Below, in pieces: positions 48,298 through 58,802 of a DNA stretch of 64,000 bases. A program made the position numbers and the translations under genes. Under the pieces are notes generated by a model. The model made no database searches. It was given only the letters and a program-made list of their open reading frames with translations, and was not told the DNA's origin. The stretch spans positions 1 through 64,000 of the forward strand of contig JAPEVF010000008.1 in NCBI GenBank assembly GCA_029747585.1. Direction: 5' to 3'. The DNA comes from Pleurotus djamor (Eukaryota; Basidiomycota; Agaricomycetes; Agaricales; Pleurotaceae). Each line of letters begins with the position of its first letter. Position 1 is the stretch's first letter.

Positions 48298-51200
48298 CTA
48301 CTTGAACTGATCCATCAGATTATGCCATGATGCATTCAAATCTGCATGGGATGTATACATCTCACCCGCCTGCTGCATCATCTGCGGTTGTTGAGGCCAG
48401 TAATTCATCCGATTGCTTGCACTGGGATCCGAATAACCACTCATACTTGCATAGTATTCTGGCGTTGCGTCGAAAGCCATAGATTGTGCAGGAGATCGTG
48501 TGTACGAGTAACCCATATCTATTGGGTGTTGGTGTGGTGGGTTGGGTGACAGGGAATACGCTCCGTTGTTGGTGTTATTGAAAGCGGCTCCGAAGCCTTG
48601 AAGTTGATTATACGAGGTCCAAGGTGAAGTGGGAAGCATGGGTGGTTGCTGGAAGGGAGGGGATAGGTCACCAACGAGAGGAGGTGGCGAAGCTGGCACG
48701 GATGAGGGGCTGGCAGTGTTGGTTGGGGACGAAGGGGTGGAAGACGTCCTACGCGTTACCAGGCGAGTCCCACCTCTGAGTGCTGATATTTCATCTCCTT
48801 CTTTCTTGACGTACAACGGGGAATGTGGTTGAGTTCCCGAATGGATAACCTCTTTGATTCTTCGTAGTACAGGCTGAGGTTAAGTTGAATTGAGCGCGAC
48901 AAACTGAGTGATCGAGTTTCAAACTCACGAGGACTCTGCCTGATCGCGGATTTTCTTTCACCTGACCGAAAAGTCGCAGAGCAGTATCGAAATGAGACAA
49001 GGCGGAAGGAGCTAAGCCCATCCGGGCCTTCGCAGCTATCGACCCTAAAACAACCTTATCGAGTTGTAACACAGACCATCTGGAAAGGAGAGACGACCTA
49101 CTGCACATGAGAACACATGAGTGAAGAGGAACCACATCCGTTCTGTGAGGACCGGGTGTTGTTGATACAAACTTGTGATCAAGCCGACGAACGAGCAAGC
49201 ACTTGTGTAGGCGGCTAAGACAGACGGCGCATACTTACTACTCATTGGGTCCGAGGGGCATTCTTCCAATGCACGGGCGAAGAAGCCTCGGTGCATATAG
49301 AACAATGCTAATAAAAACCTTGAGGCGGAGTCTTTGGAAACGGGTTGAAGTCTTACTGATTTCCTTGATTGCAAAGGCAATATACCGTTGCATCGTCACC
49401 TCAACCGTTGGCTGCTCAAGGTCAGCACCCCCAGTGACACCGACGAACCCCGGAACTTGCAAGGATGGTGGAATATAGAAGTCCTTCACAGACTTGTCTA
49501 ATTCTTGTATGGTTTTATAGCTAGGTGCTCTAGCCCCGAACGCTTGATCTTGCACATGACTGAGACATTCTGATGCGAATCGATGCTTCCACGCAGCGAC
49601 TGGGGTGGAATGAGTGGGTTAGCAAGAGGCGGTAAAATCATGGTGTAACTCAACAGGTCATTTCAACCTCGCCCTTTTCATTCTGTGTTTTCTCGAAAGG
49701 CATCTTCGTATCAACGTGACAAAGCGCAAACGATGGGGGCCGACCAAAGGTCAGACTCTGTCGAGGAAAAAACATCAGGTTACAGACCGACGAGCATGTC
49801 TGTGAAGAACTGACCTGCCAAGAATCATATGTATATATTTCCCACAACAGACAACGACGCTTCTGAGTTTCTTCGTTATCCAGATTCCACTTGCCACTAT
49901 CTCGATCTAGGTGAGAAAAGTCAGGCCTACATGCAGGGAACGGAACGGAAGGAGAGAAGTCCGTACGAAGACCGACCTAAAACAGAGTCAATTAGTCCAC
50001 GACAAAAAGGAGGAAGGCAGACCCACACTATGAGCCAACTTTACGACTAAACCCATAATAGCCCACCTCGGACCATCAATATGTGAGAGAAACATGTAAT
50101 GGCACATCACTAGCTAAAGAAGGGTAGATCCATAAATGAGACACACGAAGCTCTCACTAAATAACTCACAAGGGCCTGAATCGCAGTAATTGACTGCTCC
50201 TCAAAGACCGAGTCTATACTCAGTGCTGCGCGACCGAGCTGGTAGTACTTGCAGTGTTCGGCCGGGTCTACAGGTTTATCCAGATCGAGGAGCGATCCGA
50301 GCGCAAGAACCAAGCAAAGAAGAGCGAGACTATGCGAGCTGAGCGATCCTTCCGAACCGTCACCATAAAGAGGGCGAAGTACATTCTGCGTGAAGTCGGC
50401 TTCAGGTATAGGTGTGTACCTTGACAAGGGGGTCAGCTACAGAACGAAGCTGAAAGAGCGAACGTACATCCAAGCCGCGTGCCTGTAGTAATTATTGCTG
50501 AGCCTCATAGCATCAGTGGCAATGGGGAGTAAATCCAAGACAGCGCCACGGAGAGACTCAGCGGCTTTGTGGATTGGAGGAGCCAGAGGGAACGCGTGAC
50601 TGAGCCATGGGAGATCGTAGGGTTTTGAGTAATCGAAAATAGGACCTTGCTCCTCTTCCATTTCTCCGTCACTTCCCTCTTCATTCTGACCAAGCCGTGT
50701 GTGAGCATGGACTCACATTTCGAGCACGGTATACTTGCCTGCAACAAATACTGATGATATTCCGTTATCCACGACGTCCAAAACAGGATATAAGAAGACA
50801 CACACCCATGCATTTGCGGGGGTCCCAAAGTAGGTCGTTTGACCTTTCTGTGATATGGATCTACAAACCGTCAGCACGATAGAAGGATGAACGTAAAACC
50901 AACGCTAACAAGGAACCAAGGGCGTCGATCGCATCATTATTATCTGGTTTATCTTGTGGTTGCATGGTAGGCATATCTGTTTCGCGTTCTAACGGTCGTT
51001 TCAGCTGACGAAGCTCCTCGGTCAACAATGGATGCAAGTCATTCGAGTATCTTGAGTGCGATTCGGCGAGGGCATCTTCCAACTGTCGAACTCGATTGGA
51101 CAACACGCCAATTTTGTCGTGCAAAACTTCGGTGTTGGCGAGAACAAACCTATCGCCAGCACTCTTCCAGGACGCCGCAAAAGCATATAGAGGGAATTGA

Positions 51201-51635
51201 ATCCTCACCTGTTCCCTTTTCCAGTGGTCAGGGAGCCTGTGTATGAATTCAGCGAACCCTGGCTTGCGAGAAGAAGCTTGGAAAAGGCTGACCATCTGGA
51301 CAGATAGCTGAGCAGCCTTTCTTGACGCAATTACTGCACGAATGAAGAATGTGTGAAATATACAAAGGAAGAAGACCCTGATGCTCACTTGCAAGGAAAG
51401 ACACGACTGCACCTAAGCCGAGAGCCGGTCTTAGCAAATAGTTCGATGACCACGGAGTAGACTCTTACTTCAACTTCAACCTGATGAGGAAGATCCTGAT
51501 TTAAGCGGCAGCTTAATGATTGAATTTTTGGTAATCAGACCTGCGACATTCCGCACAAGACAAGGCTCCACGACGCGGCTTTGCTGTTCTTACGACCAGG
51601 GAACTTGATTCATCCGGCGAATTTGACGAAACCAT
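48298..51635 (-). CDS. Zn2Cys6 fungal-specific transcription factor (copy 1)
   Basis: Binuclear zinc-cluster regulator. The N-terminus Met-Val-Ser-Ser-Asn-Ser-Pro leads to a Cys6 cluster, CAECRRLKLKCSRVFPCSNC then CVKKGCSAICPDG. A conserved linker (GSLTTGKGNR), a coiled coil (DKIGVLSNRVRQLEDALAES), the fungal_trans middle region and a Ser/Pro/Gln-rich tail ending Leu-Met-Asp-Gln-Phe-Lys follow. The cluster is complete only if a 12-nt exon at 51469-51480 is used, encoding Leu-Lys-Leu plus two-thirds of Lys; skipping it leaves the second and third cysteines just two residues apart. Many short exons span the middle region, including PYDLPWLSHAFPLAPPIHKA and SIDSVFEEQSITAIQALVSYL. Targets are unknown. 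A paralogue lies at the right end of the window. Confidence 0.88.
51469..51480 (-). other. 12-nt microexon in the zinc-cluster coding region
   Basis: On the - strand the sequence reads ATCAG/GTTGAAGTTGAA/GTAAGAG. Acceptor and donor are canonical, and inclusion restores the Cys-x2-Cys-x6-Cys spacing of the zinc cluster. In the paralogue at 62809 the equivalent codons are continuous with the following exon. Confidence 0.8.
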
Positions 51636-52140
51636 TGCCTGACACGATACCTGGGAGGGTTACTAGGAAGGGTATTACTTATTCTCTCTCTTCGGCTACT
51701 CTTTGTAGAATTCCCTTCGGCTCGACCCATCGACTGTTTCGGCACCTTTGATTGCATCTGCCTAACGGGGGAACCTATTGTCCTGTATTTGCCTCGCCCC
51801 TTGAAGTTTTTTTTTACTCGCCACACGCTTTGACCGCCAACCATCACCATCCTATCAACCACTTTCTTCGAGGTAAGTCAACGCCCCCCGTTCTTCTTTT
51901 TGTCTTTTTCTTTTTGTCTTTTTCTAGGATGAGCATACTAGATGACGAGTCTGACCCTGCTGCAGCCAAGTTTCTTTGTTGCAGCGGAACGTGACGAGTC
52001 TTGACAACAATTACCATTCATGCATAACTGATCACCGCCGCACTTTCTTCCCCCGATCCCCCTTCATACCATATAAACATGAAACTAATCTCTTTACCCC
52101 CCTAGACTCTCACACGCGTAACTAGCCCATATCAATCGCT
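51636..52140. promoter_or_regulatory. divergent promoter region with a possible short upstream ORF
   Basis: This 505-bp interval separates the divergent starts of the Zn2Cys6 factor and TSR4. A 21-codon frame at 51929-51994 (Met-Ser-Ile-Leu-Asp-Asp) follows a GTAAGT...TTTCTAG pair that would suit a 5'-untranslated intron of the TSR4 transcript; it could be an upstream ORF. T-rich runs (51810-51817 and 51897-51925) flank it. Nothing else is recognised. Confidence 0.4.
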
Positions 52141-53697
52141 ATGCCAATCGAAGAGGAGGACTGGTCCGATTCAGACGAGGCTGCCGAGAACGAAACATCC
52201 GTGTTGCTTGGTGTACCCGATGGTTCCATCGAGAACCCCGCTGACCTATTCGACGCGGCAGTATCTCGTATAGGAGGACGTCCCGTACGAGCTATCTTAT
52301 CCTGTACATACACCTGTAACTTAATCTATCCATCGTATCCTTTTTTCCAAGGCTTTTCTTCCGTCCAAGGAGCCCCCATTTGATTCATCGATGTGCAAGG
52401 TCTGCAACAGCGCCATGGAACTCGTCGTCCAGATGTGGTGTCCCTTCGAAAATAGTCCCATGGATCGGGCGCTCTACGTTTGGGCATGTGCTCGGGCAAA
52501 GTGTCAATCCAAGGATGGCAGGTAAGTAGGCCTTCCGCGACTCTCCTCTCGGGGAAAAACATAATGATAATCAGCGATCTAGTGTCAGAGCCTGGAGGGG
52601 CCTCAGGTTCAACGAGAGATACGCCGCCAAACTCAAGCAGAAGCTGGCGCGGGCCCAGGAAAGAGAACGACAGAAATCACTTGCCAAGGCAGCGGCGGAA
52701 GAACGACGTGCGCCCAAAGCCAACCCGTTTGCTCTCGGGGCACCACAATCCGGTGCCAACCCTTTCGGTTTTGGTGATCAAATCTTTGGCAATCCGCCTG
52801 TGAAGTCAGTTCCTGATTCGGCATCGCAACCAGAGGAAGAAGAAGAGGAAAGTGATGTGGAAAGTGATACATCTGACGCCTCGGAAGAGTCCTTGTTGAC
52901 TGCACTTGCTTCCACGACCCTCGAAGACTCCTCGTGGTTGTCCGCGCCGTCGTACTTGCCACTCTATCTCTCCACGACGTCAGAATATCTTCCACCGCCT
53001 CCAAAACCCAAGCTTCCTTCTGGCGTTCTAGTGGAAGACGGGTCGTCACCACCACGAGGCAGCAAAGGGAAAGACGAGCCATGGACATCAGAGTCTTACG
53101 AGAACTCCCTGGACATTGATCAAGTCTTCGATCGATTCAACAAGCGCGTGAGTTACGAAGCCCAACAATGTGTCAGGTGCGCGCGACGTTCCTCATTCTT
53201 TGTACTTAAACCAACATTGGTTAATTTTATCCATTGAAAGATACGAGCTGAACGGATCTCCACTGCCGTTTGCATCAGGACCAGTCTTTGACTTGCTCTA
53301 TCCGTCTCCTCCTGCCCCGGCGCTCCCTGTTACCAAGGCCGCCTTCACGGTAGTACCACCTGCGAGACGCACTTACACGGCCGAGTCCGTACCGGCCTGT
53401 CCGCAATGCAAATCTCCGCGCGTCTTTGAATGTCAACTGATGCCCAATTTAATCAACATCCTGAAGCCAAATTCCCCGGAATCTGGTGAACCATTAATGA
53501 AGGGTTTGACCGACGAGGAGCGTGTACGGATGCTTAGAGACTCGTTGAAGGACAAGGATGCAGAAGTCAAGAGAGGCATGGAATGGGGCACCTGCCTCAT
53601 ATTCTCTTGTGGCAAGGATTGTCGTGGGGGACCTGGTGCTGAGGAGGCCAAAGATGTCTGGCAGGAGGAGATTGTACTAGTTCAATGGGACACATGA
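52141..53697 (+). CDS. TSR4: TSR4/PDCD2 family ribosomal protein S2 (uS5) chaperone
   Basis: Dedicated chaperone that captures nascent Rps2 (uS5) for 40S assembly; animal homologues are PDCD2 and PDCD2L. The N-terminal part has a zinc-binding segment, CKVCNSAMELVVQMWCP, with CARAKC downstream. An acidic linker (EEEEEESDVESDTSD) follows. The C-terminal PDCD2_C domain shows RYELNGSPLPFA, ACPQCKSPRVFECQLMPNLI and EWGTCLIFSCGKDC, with paired cysteines in the right places. About 480 residues in four or five exons. The start at Met-Pro-Ile-Glu-Glu-Glu-Asp-Trp leads straight into a conserved VLLGVPDG turn, a PDCD2 hallmark. The ends of the Zn-finger exons are my reading. Confidence 0.92.
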
Positions 53698-53791
53698 TAT
53701 TTCCTCAGAAAATATAAGTATGAGCGGTATTTGCATCGTTTGAAATCTCCTCTACCCAAGAACCTCTTTGACACTCGAAGGAATGACCCCC

Positions 53792-54502
53792 TCACCCATA
53801 AGGGACGGAGTCAATATCTACGATGTATGAGGCCTGATTAGACAACACGAGAGAGCGACTCAACGCAAGACCGGACGGCGTAAAGTAAACTAAGCGGGCC
53901 CTACGAGAAAGTCCAATGTGATGTTCAGCACAAAAGTCCAGGACAATGGGAATCCCGACACCAAGCCGGTGGAAAATTTTAGAATCGTGTCTCAAATCGC
54001 GTCTGAAAGGGTCTGATCTCCCTGGTTGAAGCTGAACTTGACGAAGCGAACTGGCGTGCAGAGTGTGGCATGTAGGTTGAGTCAAATGGGCATGCGGGCC
54101 ATCAAAGCGTACGAAGTAGAGTATCCAGATTCCACAGGTCATAGAAATGCTTGAGTAATGGAAGGCGAAGGTCATGGCAGATGGAGTTTTCCTGAATGAG
54201 CAATGATTCATGAGGAGGTACTTCGCAAGTAATGAAGGAGTTCGTAGGTATTCCACAAGATGAATAGGAGGTGTCTGTAAAGGCTGAGGAAACGTTTCCC
54301 AGTCTTCATAGTGAGAAATCAAACAGGATGTTGAGGAAGCACTGTCAGCACTGGACCCCAATGACTGATTAGCACATCGGGACACTACGAGAGATTCCAA
54401 GGACCAACTTACTCGTTGACGGCGATCTTTCTGTGAGAATGAGACTGCTTCTGATATGCATGCAGCCTTATTTCTGACCTTACGGCTGTGTATTATGCAC
54501 AT
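53792..54502 (-). CDS. orphan protein-coding candidate
   Basis: An open stretch of 236 codons on the - strand with no known domain. A good donor (GTAAGT) and acceptor (TGCTAATCAG) inside it suggest an intron between about 54413 and 54366, which would join Arg-Arg-Gln-Arg to SLGSSADSASSTSCL. The remainder includes MTFAFHYSSISMTCGIWILYF, possibly hydrophobic, and ends Ile-Val-Asp-Ile-Asp-Ser-Val-Pro-Tyr-Gly. A further coding-like segment upstream (54569-54853, containing FRLQAYARRQDVDAFLDSG) may be its 5' exon, in which case the gene would start near 54.85-54.88 kb. I cannot confirm that junction. It could be a lineage-restricted gene or a decayed one. Confidence 0.35.
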   Translation of the reverse strand: MCIIHSRKVRNKAACISEAVSFSQKDRRQRVSWSLESLVVSRCANQSLGSSADSASSTSCLISHYEDWETFPQPLQTPPIHLVEYLRTPSLLAKYLLMNHCSFRKTPSAMTFAFHYSSISMTCGIWILYFVRFDGPHAHLTQPTCHTLHASSLRQVQLQPGRSDPFRRDLRHDSKIFHRLGVGIPIVLDFCAEHHIGLSRRARLVYFTPSGLALSRSLVLSNQASYIVDIDSVPYG

Positions 54503-54853
54503 CGATGGTTTCCCTTCCTTCAGAATGCCTGAGCGATGACCTGATCGACGAATAATAATAATTCAACTCTAATCAGGGGCCAAGGGGAACGACACAACGT
54601 TTTGAACAACACACAGGGGATGACGCCGAAGCTGTGCCAAGAAACTATTTGGACGGCCTGAGTCGAGGAAAGCATCAACATCCTGTCTTCGTGCATAAGC
54701 TTGAAGACGAAATTGATTCACGAGTCCGAGAGCTGGTCGGAGGGGCTTGAACCAAAGGTGAATTGTACCGGACTGGACAGATACTGCGGGGTGGACGTTT
54801 TCAGGGGAGGTCTCCAAGGACGATGGCTGACCGGGACCCTCCACCAACCTCAA

Positions 54854-55720
54854 AGGAGGCCGGTTTCATGTCATCACAAGTGACAAAACTACCCTTCCGA
54901 CATCGTTCTCTCTCTCTCTTTTTGCACCAAGATTTATGGCCTATGAATGCCCCTCTCACAAACTGTGACATATGCTTCACTAATGTGTATTTCTTCCTCT
55001 GAGATGAGTCCGTGACTAGTAAGTTCCGCTCCCCGACCGGGCTCAGAGATGTGCAGTATTCCTACCGTTCTTCATATTGGCTATTGGGCACACCTCGCTC
55101 CTCTGGCTGTGGTAGCTGTGACAGCGAGTCTATAAGCTCCTACTCGACACGTGAACTGACGTCTGGACCGCTGGAGCTTAGCAGTCAGCTTTGTTCAGCG
55201 TTCACGTAACTGTCAGTGGCCGGAACAGCGAAGAAACTGGGATCAGTGGTTACGAGAGTATCCTGAAGGATTTCTGTCTAACAACAGCAGTCCCCTACGG
55301 TCGCCCGTCTTCGTGATGTCGTCTTTCCAGGCTGAACGGCTATGTACGTACCTTCCTTCGACCACACCGATCGAGATTGACCAGGAAGTAAATGAGACCG
55401 AAGGCTTGCACTTGCAACACGTACAAACAAGCGTTGGCCATGTGGGACTGGACTTCGACAACGACGATGCAGCGTCGGTCCAGTAGAATGCATTTTTGGA
55501 ACGAAATTGATGACATGGACATGCTTGCATGTAGCCAGCAAAGACTATATACGAGTTCTTATGTGTCGGACGTGTCGCTGACTGACTAAACGTTTTGGCT
55601 ATTGTTGACGATGCCCCAACTTCCAAATATGAGCGAAGCTTTGTAGCCGCGTTACCCTCTTCTGTTCCTATCATTTTCTTCTTCTTCTCTCTGCAACCCT
55701 TGGTGTGGACTCGTTGCCAA
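54854..55720. other. intergenic, no gene recognised
   Basis: This interval precedes the CCCH-SMR gene. Several overlapping - strand frames exist at 55243-55755, one with a hydrophobic stretch near 55350-55500 (Leu-Tyr-Val-Leu-Gln-Val-Gln-Ala-Phe-Gly), but no splice structure or domain ties them together. The last 150 bp, with its CT-rich run near 55670-55690, is the probable promoter and leader of the downstream gene. Confidence 0.4.
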
Positions 55721-58524
55721 ATGTCCCTCGCTTTGTCTGCTCCTGTAGACATCAATGGAGCTGATTCAGGTTCTCAAGATACCAAGTTTCCTCATACCAG
55801 GGCCCAGCTTTCACTGATCGCTCGGCAGAGCAAGTCTTCAATCGACAACTACGACAGCGATGCCGAGGGCGATGAGCTCAACCGCGTCTCATCATCTTTA
55901 GTGCTGAAAGTGGCCGCCCTGCTCAATAATGAGCAAGAAGATCAGCTCAAGAAGCTTTTGAAAGACAACTTTGGTACCGACGATGACACGGTTCGTTCCC
56001 CAGAGTCACTGTTCCGCGACATGTATTCTGGAACAATAAACTTTTACAGGTCGAACAGAATGTCTTAGACTTGATGCACAAGCACCGAGACGATGTCGCA
56101 GGCGTACCGTTCTTGTTCCTCACACCCACGCGTCGTCCCATTTCTCGTCCTTCTTCTCGAGCTTCTACGCATTCCACACGCTTTTACCCCGCAAGACCAG
56201 ACACTCCCACGTCTGCCCCCAGCTCTCCTTTAGCAATGATGTTTCGTCGACCCCATACACCTGTCACTTCCCCGTTGGCAGTCGGGAGCAACGGTCAACC
56301 GTCCTCATACATGTCAGCACGTAGTATGACCGATTACTCCCCTCATTCTTCGCCGGTGTTAGCACATGCTCAAGCTACTCAAGCTCAGGCACAATACACC
56401 GCCAGTTTGCCAGCTTCCCCACTGTCGTCGCCGCGTCTCCTCAATGCCAAGGCATCTGAGTTCAAGCCAATCCCGCGCCCACTTTCTGCAGCATCATCGA
56501 TACCCGGGTTCTCTTACTCTTCTCAGCGGGCTGATACGCCGTCTCCTGATCTATGGGCACACAATTCCCCGCGAGCGACGTCCAATCTCGCCATCGCTGC
56601 GCCTTTGATTCCCGAGCAGTCTAATGGGAGCTCTGCACTCAGATCATCCCTTCAGCCAGATGACGACGACGACGAGTTAGACTTCGACCCCTTCTCGACC
56701 AAAGACATCACCCCTTTCCCAATCACTGTCTCAGACTTCGACACACAATGGTCCAATTCATCAGCCTCAAATGCGTCAATGTCTCCAGAAGATTACCGAT
56801 ACTTTGACAACATGGGTTACCAACATCCGTATTACGCTGAAAACACCGAAATGCCGTCACTAGATGGCGTCGACCCCGATGGAGAGAATTTTATGCTCAC
56901 CGACGGGATGACACCATTCGACGTGCTCAGCTCCGTATTTGGTTCGACCTTGGCTCCCTCGGAGTTAGAAGAAGCTCTTGCGAACAATGCATATGACTTC
57001 GAACGAGCAATGGCCTGGTTAATAGACCGATCCCTTCCCGCTGCCCAAAGTCAAACCCATCAAGTACGTGTTCAGAATGTGGGAGGGAGGGTAAGCGTTG
57101 TCTCCCGGGATATCCCTGTGCCTATGCGAGGCGGCAGAGGTGGTTATCCTACCACCAGNCCCCCCCGGGCGCCCTGGTGCTCGCTATGGGAATGGCAGGC
57201 CAACCCAAGGAGGGAATCGTGTTTGCAGGTACTATCTTGCGGGAGAATGTTTAAGAGCCGACTGTCGATTTAGGTGGGTGTTTGTCTTTTGTAGCCTTTT
57301 GAATTTGAATCCCAACGCTACCTTAGCCATGATCTTGAGCGAGCTCTTTGTCGTTTCTGGCTTCGAGGGACGTGTGCGAAGAATGAACAATGTGAATTTC
57401 TTCATCATCTGCCCAACGATGTCGACATCAATAGCCTGTCTGCCGCTATGGCTCGCGCTAATGTGGGACCTGGGCAGGGACCACTAGCTGCGCATAGTTC
57501 GGTCATGCTAGATGAATTCCCTGCGTTGAACTTTGAGAATGGTGGCGGAAAAGGACGCAGGGGTGGCCCGTCCTTCGACCCCAGTCGGACTCGATTTTCA
57601 GCCGCCGTCAAGAAGCAAGTTACTGAATCTCCCGCAGCGGCGGCAGCTCGCCGAGAAGTGATGGGTAGCAATGGTGATAATCTCCATTTAATTGCCCCAC
57701 GTCCGTCCCCAAGGATCAAGTTACACGCCCCTACACTTCTGCCGACTCTCCCCACTGGCGAGTCCGTTAATCAGCTATACCTGGCGTACCGATCGCGCGC
57801 CTTGCAACTGGGTGCTGCACGTAACGCTTGCCTCTCTCGTGCAGCTGCTGCCTGGCGCCGAGGGGATGGTTCCTCAGCTAAACGCTTTAGCAGAGAGGGA
57901 CACGAACTAAACGCCAAGATGAGCGCCGAAATGGCGGATGCGGCGAGCCAACTCGTTCGTGAGCGCGCAAAGTTGGCTGAACAAGCAGTAAGAGCCAGAG
58001 ACGCCAATTGGTCGGACGACCCTGGAGACAGAACGTGTCGTGGACGTCCTTGTGGAGGTGGTTTGGGAATTTGCTTGGGCATTGCTAGGCGTGATACTGG
58101 TGGCGAAGGGAAATTGACCTCCGAAGAAAGAACGGAATGTGCCCTTGACCTCCATGGCTTGCACTCCAATGAAGCCACCGAGGTTTTGGAAGAGTTCTTG
58201 CTGGCGGTTAGTCTCCTTCTTCTCGTACGCGAGCACCTGATTGACGAATGCATTCTTTGATCTAGCTCGAGAGAGAGCATTTCTATGGATTAGGTTCGTG
58301 TTTCACCGCGTAGCGACGGGGACTTTGACCTGACTGACGTATCCATACTAGCTTACGTTGTCGTCGGTGAAGAAAAACATACGGGCACGCAAGATCCTGC
58401 TCGGGGAGCCTCCAGGTCGCGCTTGGCAACAGGCGTACGCGAATGGGTCCATCGCTGGGGCTACCCATGGAGTGAACGTGATGGGATTTTGTGCATTGAC
58501 CCTCTAACACATGCATCAGAATAG
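55721..58524 (+). CDS. CUE-like + CCCH zinc finger + DUF1771 + SMR domain protein
   Basis: Probable RNA-binding protein with a possible nuclease module; SMR domains act as endonucleases or RNA-binding units, for example in yeast Cue2 during no-go decay. Order: N-terminal helical domain (LVLKVAALLNNEQEDQLKK); a long Ser/Pro-rich linker; a CUE/UBA-like helix bundle (FDVLSSVFGSTLAPSELEEAL); CCCH fingers (CRYYLAGECLRADCRF, then CRFWLRGTCAKNEQCEFLH); DUF1771 (LYLAYRSRALQLGAARNACL); and SMR (ALDLHGL, VVGEEKHTG, ending at the Asp-Pro near Cys-Ile-Asp-Pro). About 850 residues. The frame breaks at the ambiguous base 57159. Dropping that base restores it exactly (Pro-Thr-Thr-Ser-Pro-Pro-Gly-Arg-Pro-Gly), so this is most likely a sequence error, not an inactivation. 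Confidence 0.85.
57159..57159. other. ambiguous base that behaves as a false insertion
   Basis: An N beside a run of seven C. With the N counted, the frame leaves the CCCH-finger frame; without it, the open frame upstream passes straight into the zinc fingers. This is best explained as a homopolymer sequencing or assembly error. Confidence 0.8.
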
Positions 58525-58802
58525 CGTTGTACAGAATAAAATTTGAATAAAGGTATGACTTAAAGTACATAAATAAACGTTGCCAAGAGTAGAATGGATG
58601 TATGTATCGCTTGCCTCAAGGTTTTGATTCGGCTGCGTTTGTATCCGTATGTTGTGTTGACATGGCAGTGAGATTGTCGGGGGAATCATGTTACACGTCA
58701 GAAAAGGGCTCACGTGGTCGGTGAAATACAAGCCCATCGAGTTTGGCCAGTGCACACATGCACAGTTAGCCCCGTTTCTTCTTGTCCTCTACCCTCACCA
58801 TC

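Noticed and set aside
55243..55755. 170-codon - strand frame overlapping the start of the CCCH-SMR gene
   Set aside because: Overlaps a better-supported gene start; the three frames here are all partly open and none has a domain or clear introns.
57098..57487. Separate zinc-finger gene starting near 57098
   Set aside because: It is the continuation of the CCCH-SMR gene after the false insertion at 57159.
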